This document shows positions 8,949-17,659 of a stretch of 64,000 nucleotides of DNA, one piece after another. Under the pieces are notes generated by a model. It was given only the letters and a program-made list of their open reading frames with translations. It was not told the DNA's origin and ran no database searches. Location of the stretch: NCBI GenBank assembly GCA_027364875.1, contig DAHXON010000003.1, positions 22,660 to 86,659 of the forward strand, in the 5' to 3' direction. The first letter of the stretch is position 1. Every line of letters starts with the position of its first letter. The position numbers and the translations under genes are program-made. This DNA comes from Chloroflexota bacterium. GTDB lineage: Bacteria; Chloroflexota; Limnocylindria; Limnocylindrales; CSP1-4.

Positions 8949-9902
8949 CTACCGAGCGGCGAGCGTGGCCGCGATCTGGCCGGCGACGCGGGCGTTGTTG
9001 ACGATCAAGGCCACGTTGGCCCGAACTGATGCGCCTGCCGTGATTTCGGCGATTCTGGCGAGGAGCCAGGGCGTCAGCGCCGGGCCCTGGATCCCCGCCG
9101 CGTCGGCGTCGAGGATTGCCCGCTCCACAGCCGCTCGGGCATCGGCCAGGGGATAGGCATCCGCCTCTGGAACGGGCACGCAGAACAGAATCCCCGAGCC
9201 AAGGCCCAGCTCCGTGTGAGTGGCGACGAGCCGGGCTGCGGCCGCAACGTCCGGGACGGTGGCGGGAGCGGCCAGGCCGCTCTCGCGCGACCAGAAGCCG
9301 GGGATCTGGTCCGTGCCGATCGCCACGACGGGGACGCCGCGCGTCTCGAGGTACTCCAGCGTGGCGGGAACGTCCAGGATTGCCTTGGGCCCCGCGCAGA
9401 TGACCGCGACCGGGGTTCGGGCGAGCTCCTCGAGATCCGATGAGACGTCGAACGTTCCGTGCGGCCCGGTGGCGCCGCGATGGACGCCGCCAATTCCGCC
9501 CGTGGCGAAGACGCGGATGCCCGCCGCCGCGGCCGCGATCATCGTCGCCGAGACGGTCGTGGCGGCCCAGCCATCGCCGGCCAGCGCGAGCGAGAGGCTC
9601 GGGCGCGAGGCCTTCATCACGCCGCCCACCGTGGCGAGAGTGGTCAGCTGCTCCTCGCTGAGACCAACGAGAATCCTGCCCTGGCGAATCGCCACAGTGG
9701 CGGGGACGGCGCCGCTCTCACGGACCGCCGCTTCGGCGGCTTGCGCCACCTCCACGTTCTGCGGGTAGGGCAGGCCGTGGCTGATGAGCGTGGACTCGAG
9801 AGCAACCACCGGGCGTCCCGCGGCGAGAGCGTCCGAGACCTCCGTCGCGACGGCGAGCCGGCCGCGCACACCCGCGCCGGAGGGATCGAGCTTCGTCTGC
9901 AT
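8949..9902 (-). CDS. psuG: Pseudouridine-5'-phosphate glycosidase
   Basis: A 317-aa PsuG family enzyme that reversibly splits pseudouridine 5'-phosphate into uracil and ribose 5-phosphate, breaking the C-C glycosidic bond. Seen: the family signature VALESTLISHGLPYPQN, ATVAIRQGRILVGLS (region of the active-site lysine in characterised homologs, here R/Q-rich), SATMIAAAAAGIRVFATGGIGGVHRG and VGGVMKASR. I place the start at MQTKLDPSG; the 22 upstream track residues are low-complexity and out of family. It follows a PfkB kinase on the same strand with a 155-bp gap, the classic PsuK-PsuG pairing. Confidence 0.93.
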   Translation of the reverse strand: MQTKLDPSGAGVRGRLAVATEVSDALAAGRPVVALESTLISHGLPYPQNVEVAQAAEAAVRESGAVPATVAIRQGRILVGLSEEQLTTLATVGGVMKASRPSLSLALAGDGWAATTVSATMIAAAAAGIRVFATGGIGGVHRGATGPHGTFDVSSDLEELARTPVAVICAGPKAILDVPATLEYLETRGVPVVAIGTDQIPGFWSRESGLAAPATVPDVAAAARLVATHTELGLGSGILFCVPVPEADAYPLADARAAVERAILDADAAGIQGPALTPWLLARIAEITAGASVRANVALIVNNARVAGQIAATLAAR

Positions 9903-10057
9903 GGCATTGATGGTACAGGCAGCCGGCGGCTCAGCCCGTCCGGGCACCGGTTCGGCCCGTCCGGGCACCTGCTCGGCCGGCGGAGTCCGGCCTCGGCCGG
10001 CTCGCTCGGGCGCGGGCAGCCGGTCTCGGGATCTCCGCGCGGTCGCCGTCCTCGCCG

Positions 10058-11092
10058 TCAGTCGAGCCGCAGCTCCCGTTTCGGCGCGACCAGATGGCGG
10101 GCCGCCAGGCGGTTGGCGAGGGCCGCCGCTCGCCGGAGGGCCGTCGCGTTCGACCGCCCCTCGTGCCGCGCTCGCAACCAGCCAAGGATGAAGCCCGCGT
10201 CGAAGGCATCGCCGGCGCCGGTCGTGTCCGTAGCCGCCAGCCCCACCGCCGCAACCTCCACGCGCACGATCCTCTCAGCGTCCCGGTACAGCACGGCGGC
10301 GCCTCTGGCTCCTCGCTTCACGACCGCAATCGGGGCGATGTCCAGGAGCGCGTCCTCGCCGGGGACCAGCGCTTCCGCCTCCGAGCCGGCGGCGAAGAGC
10401 AAGTCCGGACGCGTGGCGGCGATCGTTTGCAGAGCGGCCTCTCGGCCGAGCGCCAGGAGAGGCCGGCTCGAGGCCAGGTCCACGGATACCAGCGCCCCCG
10501 CCGCGTGACCCAGCTCGGCGGCTCGGAGTCCGGCGTCGCCGAGGGGGTGATCCAGAAGCGAGTAGGCGGGCAGGTGGACAAGCTCCGCGCCGGCGAACCA
10601 CTCCACGCGTAGATGATCGGGCGCCAGCCGCAGAGCGGCGCCGCGGTCCTGGACGAACGAGCGCTCCCCGTTCGGGGCCACGAACACGCCGACGCGTCCG
10701 GTTGGAACCCCTGCCACTCGCACTACGCGGGCCCGCACGCCGTCTCCCTGGACCGTCCTGACCAGGGCTCTGCCGGCCGCGTCCCGGCCGACGGCCGCCA
10801 CGAGCGACACGGCCGCTCCGCCCCGGCCGAGCCAGCGCGCGGTCGTCGTCGCCGAACCGCCCTGGCGCAGCATCACCCTGCCCGGAACGTCGGTTCCGGC
10901 CTCCATCTCGGAGGCGGGCGCAAGCACCACGTCCACGACGAGATCCCCGAGGACGACGACCCTGGGCCGGTAGCGAGAGAGCGTCAAGGCAGCTCCGAGT
11001 TCGGGCACTGAGAGCGCGACGGCCAACGAAGAACGTCGATCCTCCGCGAGACGGCGGCCGGTCAGACGCAGGGCGAGGCCGGGGCCGATCAT
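10058..11092 (-). CDS. psuK: PfkB-family kinase, probable pseudouridine kinase
   Basis: A PfkB/ribokinase-family kinase of about 344 aa. Seen: VVVLGDLVVDVVL at the N-terminus, RQGGSATTTARWLGRGGAAVSLVAAVGRD (first PfkB signature, gly-rich), and the catalytic anion-hole motif DTTGAGDAFDAGFILGWL near the C-terminus with its Asp base. The 82 track residues before MIGPG are Arg-rich read-through of intergenic DNA, so I start at that Met; a start closer to the first strand is possible. Being next to PsuG, it most likely phosphorylates pseudouridine to the 5'-phosphate. Ribokinase or another nucleoside kinase remains possible because substrate cannot be read from PfkB sequence alone. Confidence 0.8.
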   Translation of the reverse strand: MIGPGLALRLTGRRLAEDRRSSLAVALSVPELGAALTLSRYRPRVVVLGDLVVDVVLAPASEMEAGTDVPGRVMLRQGGSATTTARWLGRGGAAVSLVAAVGRDAAGRALVRTVQGDGVRARVVRVAGVPTGRVGVFVAPNGERSFVQDRGAALRLAPDHLRVEWFAGAELVHLPAYSLLDHPLGDAGLRAAELGHAAGALVSVDLASSRPLLALGREAALQTIAATRPDLLFAAGSEAEALVPGEDALLDIAPIAVVKRGARGAAVLYRDAERIVRVEVAAVGLAATDTTGAGDAFDAGFILGWLRARHEGRSNATALRRAAALANRLAARHLVAPKRELRLD

Positions 11093-11486
11093 ACCTGCCC
11101 GATCGAATGGTGATCTCGCCCGCAGACTCACCGTTCGGGTATGGCGACGCCGGTTAGCGCAACAACCGGCTCGTGTCCCGCAACGGCGGCTACCCGGCGG
11201 CACCACCTCAGCCAAGCTCGCCCGCGCACGGGAAGCCTCATCTGGGAGAGCGCTCGTGCTAGCCGTTCGCCCTGCGCGGCCGGGGCTGTGCGAGTTCCTG
11301 GGGGCGTGCCTTTCGGATGCATGCCGGGACCGCCACATGGCCGCGAGCCTGTCGCTCCTCGGCCGGGCAAGGCCGAGGATCCCTTTCCACTCGGCCCGAG
11401 GGCCGCGAGCCCCTCAGCGGGTCGATCCACTTGTGCGCCGCGGCGGTGTGCCCGGAACGCGGCGTGACTGCCTGGGAGGTAGGTCC
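11093..11486. other. Intergenic region with a strong hairpin
   Basis: This 394-bp stretch between psuK and the secreted beta-helix gene contains no convincing gene; the ORFs reading through it are Arg-rich and fit no family. It holds a perfect 8-bp stem, CCTCGGCC-gggcaa-GGCCGAGG, at 11357-11378. I looked for a cyclic-di-GMP riboswitch, which can precede such secreted proteins, and did not find its conserved core. Confidence 0.5.
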
Positions 11487-12668
11487 ATGTCTATGGTTTC
11501 GCAACGCCGGCTCACTCGAGCTGCGGCCATCGGCCTCGCATCGGCAATGTCACTGGCGCTGTTCGCGGGAACCGCAAATGCTGCGATGCCAACCACTCTC
11601 TACGTCTCGAAGGAGAATGCCAGCGACACGAATCCGTGCTCGATGAGCATGCCCTGCCTGACGATCGGCCACGCCATCTCGATGGCCGGCGTCGGAGCCA
11701 CGATCAAGGTCGACGAAGGAACGTACGCCGAGCAGGTCTCGATCACCAGGAAGGTGAACCTGGTGGGTGAGAGCGCCGTCATCGACGCCACCGGCCAGAA
11801 GGGCGGAATCCAGCCGCTCGCGGGCATGGGCATCGTGGGCTACGGGCTCCTCGTCTTCGGCCCCGACGCCGCGGGGAGCAAGGTGTCCGGCTTCACCGTC
11901 GAGAACGCTCTCGGCGAAGGGATCCTCGTCGCCGGCACCTCCAAAGTGACGATCATGCACAACGTCATCAAGCATGACGACGCCGGCTTCAATACCACTC
12001 TGACGATGGAGTGCCAGGCCCAGGGCAATATCCCCGGCGACTGCGGTGAAGGTCTGCATCTCGTCGGCGTTACCTGGTCGCACATCATCGGCAACCTGGT
12101 GGAGAACAACGTCGGCGGAATTCTCATCACCGACGAGATCGGGCCGAGCGCCCACAACACCATCGCCTGGAACGTGTCCAGGAATAACGCCGAGGATTGC
12201 GGCATCACGCTTCCGTCGCACAACGCGATGGCCGTCTCCGATCCGACCAAGGGCGGTGTCTACGACAACCTGGTAACCCACAACTGGTCGATCGGCAACG
12301 GCGGTGCGGGCGTCGGCATGTTCGCCCCGTTCCCCGGGACGGCGTCCTACGACAACACCGTCAGCTTCAACGTCCTGAAGAACAACGGCCAGGCAGGGAT
12401 CGGCATCCACGCCCACGCGCCCGGCCAGAACGTCTCCGGCAATTCAATCGTCGGCAACTGGGTCTCCGGCAACGGGATCGACCCCGATTCCGGCAGCGGC
12501 CATCCGACCGGCATCGCGATCTTCAGCGCGGTGGTGCCGGTGACGGTCATGGTTGCCCACAACCACGTCGCCAACGAGTACTGGGGCATCTTCAAGGCCG
12601 GCACCCTGACGATCAACGGCCTGTCCACCAACATGTACGCGAGCAGCGTTACCCATCCGACCAACTAG
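11487..12668 (+). CDS. Secreted right-handed beta-helix protein
   Basis: A 393-aa exported protein. The start at 11487 has GGGAGGTAGG immediately upstream; the track ORF starts 77 codons too early. A signal peptide runs to about residue 32 (core AAIGLASAMSLALFAGTANA). The rest is a parallel beta-helix of repeated Asn/Gly/Val-rich rungs such as GNLVENNVGGILITDE and HNVIKHDDAG, of the kind found in pectate-lyase-like and NosD/periplasmic copper-binding proteins. Its early LYVSKENASDTNPCSMSMPCLTIGHAI segment is the usual first rung with a Cys pair. No catalytic residues can be assigned, so it may be a polysaccharide lyase, a hydrolase or a structural adhesin. Confidence 0.85.
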   Translation: MSMVSQRRLTRAAAIGLASAMSLALFAGTANAAMPTTLYVSKENASDTNPCSMSMPCLTIGHAISMAGVGATIKVDEGTYAEQVSITRKVNLVGESAVIDATGQKGGIQPLAGMGIVGYGLLVFGPDAAGSKVSGFTVENALGEGILVAGTSKVTIMHNVIKHDDAGFNTTLTMECQAQGNIPGDCGEGLHLVGVTWSHIIGNLVENNVGGILITDEIGPSAHNTIAWNVSRNNAEDCGITLPSHNAMAVSDPTKGGVYDNLVTHNWSIGNGGAGVGMFAPFPGTASYDNTVSFNVLKNNGQAGIGIHAHAPGQNVSGNSIVGNWVSGNGIDPDSGSGHPTGIAIFSAVVPVTVMVAHNHVANEYWGIFKAGTLTINGLSTNMYASSVTHPTN

Positions 12669-12729
12669 CCCCGACCTCGCCCGGCGCGGACACTCCCGCC
12701 GGGCCGGAGCTACGCAGAGCATCCGAACC

Positions 12730-12749
12730 GGCGGCCCGCCTGGGCCGCC
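12730..12749 (+). terminator. Hairpin after the beta-helix gene
   Basis: A perfect GC-rich 8-bp stem GGCGGCCC-gcct-GGGCCGCC lies about 60 bp past the stop codon, followed by TGTT. It has no long T-run, so it is only a possible intrinsic terminator. Confidence 0.45.
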
Positions 12750-12834
12750 TGTTCGGCGTTCGCACCCAAACCACAACCTGAGAACCGTTTGGTGCGGACG
12801 CCTGTCAGCCGACACCTAGCGGGATGGGTTCAAC

Positions 12835-15800
12835 GTGGCTGGGGCAGTGCTGTCCGTGCGCCGCGACGGGTCAGCGTCGATCCGCTCCGCGGCGTCGATC
12901 CGTTCCGGGGCCGCGAGCCGGTTCGCGTCGCGCGGCCCGGGTGTTGAAGGCAGTCGCGACGGCGCGGTGCCGGCGATGACCCAATCCATTGCTTCGGTCC
13001 GCGCACCGGTCCGGCCGCCGGCCACAGCTACCCATTCGCGGATGCGGGGCCGTCTGGGCCCTGCGGTCTTCGTGATCGGAATGGCTCTCGTCGCGATCCA
13101 CTTCCTGCCGTTCCTGGGCCCCGCGGGGCAGGCGCTCAGCTATCTCGGCATCGAGTTCGCCGCCGTCGCGATCGTCTTCTCGAGCGTGCTGCTGACGCGG
13201 CCTCCAAGGGCCGCCGGCTGGATCCTCTTCGGTTCGGGCATGCTCGCAGTCGCGGTGGGCGACCTCATCTGGTACTGGCTCGACCTCGTGGCGGGCGCCG
13301 CGCCCGAGACGTCCCCGGCCGACATCTTCTACCTGGCCGAGTACCCGCTCCTGATCGCCGGCGTGCTCGTGCTGGTCCGGGCCAGACCGGACCGGGCGAG
13401 TCTTCTCGACACCCTCATCGTGACGACCTCCGCCCTGATGATGGTTCTCGAGTTCCTGGTCCTGCCCTCGCTCCGGGGCTACGACGGCCCCGCTCTCGAC
13501 CTTGTCTTGATGCTGAGCTACACCGTCGCGGATGTCGCCCTCGCGGCGGTGGCCATGCGCTCGCTCCTCGTCGGCGATCTGAGATCGGCGTGGCTCGGGC
13601 TGCTGCTCGCCGGGGTCGTGGCCGTCATCATGGCGGATCTCCTGAACCTCGGGATCAGCCTCACGGATCTGACCCTCGATCCGTCGCCGCTCGACGCGCT
13701 CTGGCTGGCTTCTATGGTGCTGTGGGCGACCGCGTCGGTACTCCCGTCCGCCACCGTCGATCCCCGCAACGTCGAACCCGACTGGAGGCGAACCGAGAAC
13801 GCGCGCCGCGTGATCATGACCGGCGCGCTGATCCTGCCGCCGTTGAGCCTGGCACTGCTCGCGGCGAACCAGATGCTCGACAGCACGCCCATATCGCTCG
13901 TCGCCTGGGTGCTCATCGCCGTCTTCGTGATGGCCCGGACCGACGTCGCCATGGCTCTCGCACGCCGGACGGAGAAGGAGCTCCGGCGGGCCACCGATCG
14001 GCTCACCCTCGCGGTCAAAGCCGGCAGCATCGGCATCTGGGAATACGACCCGGCCGCGATGTCGTTTCGCTGGGACGACCAGATGCTCCGCCTCTACGGC
14101 CTGACCGCCGGGTCCGGAGAAGGGCAGTTCGACGGCAGCCACGCCGCCTGGCTGGCGGCCATCCACGCCGACGACCGCGCCAGGATCGACGAGGAGATGC
14201 TGGCGGCGATCGCGGGCGAGGAAGACTTCGACACGACGTTCCGGGTCGTCTGGCCCGACGGCACGATCCACTACCTGCGGGCGCTGGCGGTGGTCGGGCG
14301 AAGCGCCCTGGGCGTTCCGCTCCACGTCACCGGCACGAGCTGGGACGTCACGAGCCAGAAGGAATCCGAACGCGCCATGCGCGAGAGCAATTTCCAGCTC
14401 GCCTCGGCGATGAGCCGGGCGATCGAGCTCGCGTCCGCCGCGGATTCGGCGAACAAGGCCAAAAGCGACTTCCTGGCCAACATGAGCCACGAGATCCGGA
14501 CGCCTATGAACGGCGTAATCGGCATGACCCACCTGCTGCTCGACACGCCGCTCGACGCGTCGCAGCGGCGCTATGCCGAGGCGGTCCGAACCTCCGCGGA
14601 CGCGCTGCTCGCCCTGATCAACGACATCCTGGATTTCTCCAAGATCGAAGCCGGCAAGCTCGAGCTCGAATCTGTCGAGTTCGACCTCCGCGGCCTGCTC
14701 GACGACTTCGTCTCAGTCCTGGCCGTGCGGGCCCAGGAGGCGGGCCTCGAATTCGTGTGCTCGGCCGACCCCGACGTGCCGGGCAACCTTCGCGGGGATC
14801 CCGGCCGTCTCCGCCAGATCCTCCTCAACCTCGCTGGCAACGCCGTCAAGTTCACCCACGAGGGCGAGGTCTCGGTGCGGACGTCGCTGCTCTCGGAGAG
14901 CGACAACGAGGTAACGCTTCGCTTCTCCGTCACGGACACGGGTATCGGCATTCCCCGCGCCAAGCAGCACATGCTCTTCCACAAGTTCACCCAGGCCGAC
15001 TCGTCCACGACCCGGAACTACGGCGGAACCGGCCTCGGCCTGGCGATCTCCAAGCAGCTCGCGGAGCTGATGGGCGGCGAGATCGGGCTGGTCAGCGACG
15101 AAGGCGCCGGCTCGGAATTCTGGTTCACCGCCCGGTTCGGAAAGCAGGAGGCCCGCGAGGCCTCCGTCTCGCTGCCGGCCGACGTCGAAGGGGTCCGAGT
15201 CCTGATCGTGGACGACAACGCCACGAACCGGGAGGTGCTCCGGGTCCAGCTGGAAGCCTGGGGCATCGTCGCCGACGAGGCCGCGGACGGCCCCGCGGCT
15301 TTGCGAACTCTGCGGGCCGCCCGCGATGCCGGCGAACCGTTCGGCGTCGCGATCCTGGACATGCAGATGCCGGGCATGGACGGCGCGGAGCTGGCCCGGA
15401 TCGTGAAGGCGGACGAGTCGCTGGCATCGATCCGACTGGTTCTGATGACGTCGCTCGGGAACCACGGCGACCTGCTCCGGGCCCCCGATCTGGGGCTCGA
15501 GGCTTCGCTCGGAAAGCCCGTCCGGCAATCCGATCTGTTCGATTGCCTCGCGACAGTTATAGCCGGGTCGCGGGCGAGCAGGCCCGCGGCTTTCGCCTCG
15601 CGGAAGGCGTCGCCGCTCTCGATGGAGCCCGGCCGTCTGGCCGCCATGCGGATCCTCCTCGCCGAGGACAACGCCACCAACCGGGCCGTGGCGCAGGGCA
15701 TCCTGGGCAAGCTCGGGCTGACCGCCGATGCCGTCGTCAACGGCGCGGAGGCGCTTCGAGCCCTGGAGGCAAAGCAATACGACCTGGTCCTGATGGACGT

Positions 15801-16461
15801 CCAGATGCCCGAGATCGACGGCCTGGAGGCCACTCGCCGGATTCGCGACCCGCGCTCCGCGGTCCTGGACCACGCTGTGCCGATCGTGGCCATGACGGCT
15901 CACGCTCTGCAGGGCGACGAACGCAAATGCCTCGACGCGGGCATGAACGACTACGTCACCAAGCCGGTTTCGCCGCGGGCGCTCGCCCTGGCCCTGGAGC
16001 GGTGGTTGCCCCGGGGCGCCGGCGGATCCGAACGGCCGGCCCCGGCCGAGCGCGATGCGGCGCCGCCCGAGTCGCGCCCGTCTCCGCCTGATTCGCCCCC
16101 GGTGTTCGATCGGGCCGGCATGATGGCCCGCCTGATGGACGACGAGGACCTCGCCGGCGCCGTCGTGCGGGGCTTCCTCGAGGAGATGCCCAACGAGATC
16201 GAGACGCTCAAACGCTGTCTGATCGCCGGCGACGCCGCCGGTGCTCGCCGACAGGCTCATTCGATCAAGGGCGCGTCGGCGAACGTTGGCGCCGAGGCGT
16301 TGCGCGCGGTTGCCGTCGAGGCGGAGAAGGCAGGCCAGGCCGGCGATCTGACGGCCATCAAGGCTCGAATGCCGGACCTCGAATCGCAGTACGCGCTGCT
16401 TCGCGAGGCCATGATCGATATGCGCGGATATGAGGGGAGTCAACCGGGGGCGATGTCATGA
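12835..16461 (+). CDS. Membrane hybrid histidine kinase with two receiver domains and Hpt
   Basis: 1208 aa. From N to C: about eight membrane segments (residues 80-350), a PAS domain (about 380-505, with [18 protein letters not shown]), HisKA with phospho-acceptor H-box [18 protein letters not shown] (about 545-562), HATPase with [13 protein letters not shown] and [15 protein letters not shown]1 ([12 protein letters not shown] phospho-Asp), REC2 ([12 protein letters not shown]) and a C-terminal Hpt domain with [12 protein letters not shown] (His near 1140). All catalytic residues are present, so a full His-Asp-His-Asp relay is possible within one chain. The GTG start gives 48 Arg/Ser-rich residues before [11 protein letters not shown] 12979 is an alternative. 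It overlaps the response regulator by 4 bp. The signal sensed is unknown. Confidence 0.93.
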   Translation: MAGAVLSVRRDGSASIRSAASIRSGAASRFASRGPGVEGSRDGAVPAMTQSIASVRAPVRPPATATHSRMRGRLGPAVFVIGMALVAIHFLPFLGPAGQALSYLGIEFAAVAIVFSSVLLTRPPRAAGWILFGSGMLAVAVGDLIWYWLDLVAGAAPETSPADIFYLAEYPLLIAGVLVLVRARPDRASLLDTLIVTTSALMMVLEFLVLPSLRGYDGPALDLVLMLSYTVADVALAAVAMRSLLVGDLRSAWLGLLLAGVVAVIMADLLNLGISLTDLTLDPSPLDALWLASMVLWATASVLPSATVDPRNVEPDWRRTENARRVIMTGALILPPLSLALLAANQMLDSTPISLVAWVLIAVFVMARTDVAMALARRTEKELRRATDRLTLAVKAGSIGIWEYDPAAMSFRWDDQMLRLYGLTAGSGEGQFDGSHAAWLAAIHADDRARIDEEMLAAIAGEEDFDTTFRVVWPDGTIHYLRALAVVGRSALGVPLHVTGTSWDVTSQKESERAMRESNFQLASAMSRAIELASAADSANKAKSDFLANMSHEIRTPMNGVIGMTHLLLDTPLDASQRRYAEAVRTSADALLALINDILDFSKIEAGKLELESVEFDLRGLLDDFVSVLAVRAQEAGLEFVCSADPDVPGNLRGDPGRLRQILLNLAGNAVKFTHEGEVSVRTSLLSESDNEVTLRFSVTDTGIGIPRAKQHMLFHKFTQADSSTTRNYGGTGLGLAISKQLAELMGGEIGLVSDEGAGSEFWFTARFGKQEAREASVSLPADVEGVRVLIVDDNATNREVLRVQLEAWGIVADEAADGPAALRTLRAARDAGEPFGVAILDMQMPGMDGAELARIVKADESLASIRLVLMTSLGNHGDLLRAPDLGLEASLGKPVRQSDLFDCLATVIAGSRASRPAAFASRKASPLSMEPGRLAAMRILLAEDNATNRAVAQGILGKLGLTADAVVNGAEALRALEAKQYDLVLMDVQMPEIDGLEATRRIRDPRSAVLDHAVPIVAMTAHALQGDERKCLDAGMNDYVTKPVSPRALALALERWLPRGAGGSERPAPAERDAAPPESRPSPPDSPPVFDRAGMMARLMDDEDLAGAVVRGFLEEMPNEIETLKRCLIAGDAAGARRQAHSIKGASANVGAEALRAVAVEAEKAGQAGDLTAIKARMPDLESQYALLREAMIDMRGYEGSQPGAMS

Positions 16462-16865
16462 AGACGCTGATAGTCGAGGACGAGCTGACCAGCCGGGTCG
16501 TGCTGCGCGAGCTGCTCAAGCGCTTCGGGCCCCCGCAGGTGGCCATGAATGGGGCCGAGGCGGTGCAGGCGTTCAGCGATTCGCTGCAGGCATCCGAGCC
16601 CTTCGACCTGATCTGCCTCGACATCATGATGCCGGAGATGGACGGTCATGAGGCTCTCAAGAAGATCCGGCTGCTGGAGGACCGGGCGGGGATAGACCCC
16701 GAGAAGCGGACCAAAGTGATCATGACGACCGCCCATTCCGATCGCGACAACGTCCTGGAAGCCATCCGCGGCCAGTGCGACTACTTCCTGGTCAAGCCGA
16801 TCGACGGGCGGGCTCTCCTCGAAGAGCTGCGGCGGCTGGGCTTGATCGCGGGCGCCGGCAAGTAG
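16458..16865 (+). CDS. Single-domain response regulator
   Basis: A 135-aa CheY-like receiver with no output domain. The acidic pocket (VEDE), phospho-acceptor Asp in ICLDIMMPEMDG (near residue 56), Thr in MTTAHS and Lys in LVKPID are all present. The ATG overlaps the kinase stop, so the two are translationally coupled and it is the likely target of the kinase Hpt domain. Its effect must come through protein-protein contact, since no DNA-binding or enzymatic part follows. Confidence 0.92.
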   Translation: MKTLIVEDELTSRVVLRELLKRFGPPQVAMNGAEAVQAFSDSLQASEPFDLICLDIMMPEMDGHEALKKIRLLEDRAGIDPEKRTKVIMTTAHSDRDNVLEAIRGQCDYFLVKPIDGRALLEELRRLGLIAGAGK

Positions 16866-16899
16866 GCCTCGGCGATCGCGAGCGCCCTGGGCACCTCCG

Positions 16900-17424
16900 T
16901 CAGATCGATCGCCGCCGGTATCTCCGCCGTCGTCGCGAGGTGGTGGAGCTCTCGCCGTCGTCGGCCGCGACGATGCTTATTGAGCCGTCGGCCTCCAGCG
17001 TCGCGAGCTTCATCTGCTTCACGGTCTCGAGTCCGTGCTCTCGAAGGGCCTCTTCGACGTCCACCAGGTCCAAACCCTGCCGGACCAGTTCGCGAAGGAT
17101 CCAGGATCCGTCACGGCCCACGACGGTCGGCTGGAAATCGAGCAGTCGCCTGACGACCGGCACGCGAACGCGGACGATGGCTACGCCGCGGTCGATGACG
17201 AACAGCGTCACGACCAGGATCAAGCCACCGGTGAGCGAAGAATCGGGGCCCGTCATCGCCGGCTGGAGCGCATTGGCCGCGAGCAGCACCAGGGCGAGGT
17301 CGAAGAGGGTGAACTGCCCGATCTCGCGCTTGCCGAACAGCCGGAGCGCCACGAAGAATGCGACGTAGATGACCGACGCTCGGAAGACGAGCTCGAGAGC
17401 GGGCGTACCGAGAGCCCACAGCAT
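16900..17424 (-). CDS. DUF421 (YetF-like) membrane protein
   Basis: A protein of about 174 aa. I start at MLWALGTPALE because AAGGAG lies six bases upstream; the track start adds 14 residues. Three N-terminal transmembrane segments (about residues 8-80) contain the family motif FVALRLFGKREIGQFTLFDLAL, followed by the small cytoplasmic YetF domain with ILRELVRQGLDLVDVEEALREHG. The tail is Arg-rich. Function in the family is poorly known; B. subtilis members are linked to the spore or general stress. It faces the response regulator tail to tail. Confidence 0.88.
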   Translation of the reverse strand: MLWALGTPALELVFRASVIYVAFFVALRLFGKREIGQFTLFDLALVLLAANALQPAMTGPDSSLTGGLILVVTLFVIDRGVAIVRVRVPVVRRLLDFQPTVVGRDGSWILRELVRQGLDLVDVEEALREHGLETVKQMKLATLEADGSISIVAADDGESSTTSRRRRRYRRRSI

Positions 17425-17600
17425 CGCGGACTCCTTGAGCGGCGAAAGGATGCGTCCCGCCGGCACGATGGACGGCCGGCACTAAGCCGTCAAGCGGCGG
17501 TGCACGTGCCAGAAAGGATGGTGGAGCGGATGGGGTGCCGCTCCAATCCCGGGCGACATTGCGGAGCAGGTTCGCTCGCGTCGTCAACTGAACAGGAGGA

Positions 17601-17657
17601 GCGCCGGTGACCGGGAGGAGGCTCGGCCACCGGCGCCTGGGCTGCCTCGAGCAGCCC
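17601..17657 (-). terminator. Two consecutive hairpins after the MMPL gene
   Basis: GCGCCGGTG (17601-17609) pairs with CACCGGCGC (17628-17636), and GGGCTGC-ctcga-GCAGCCC (17639-17657) forms a second tight stem directly after the MMPL stop. No T-run is visible, so termination is inferred from position and stem strength only. Confidence 0.45.
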
Positions 17658-17659
17658 TT

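Noticed and set aside
11261-11486. Possible cyclic-di-GMP riboswitch before the beta-helix gene
   Set aside because: Conserved core elements were not found; only a simple hairpin is present.
13590-16091. 833-aa plus-strand ORF
   Set aside because: Arg-rich shadow of the hybrid kinase in another frame; no domains readable.
14713-16443. 576-aa minus-strand ORF
   Set aside because: Antisense shadow of the receiver and Hpt domains.
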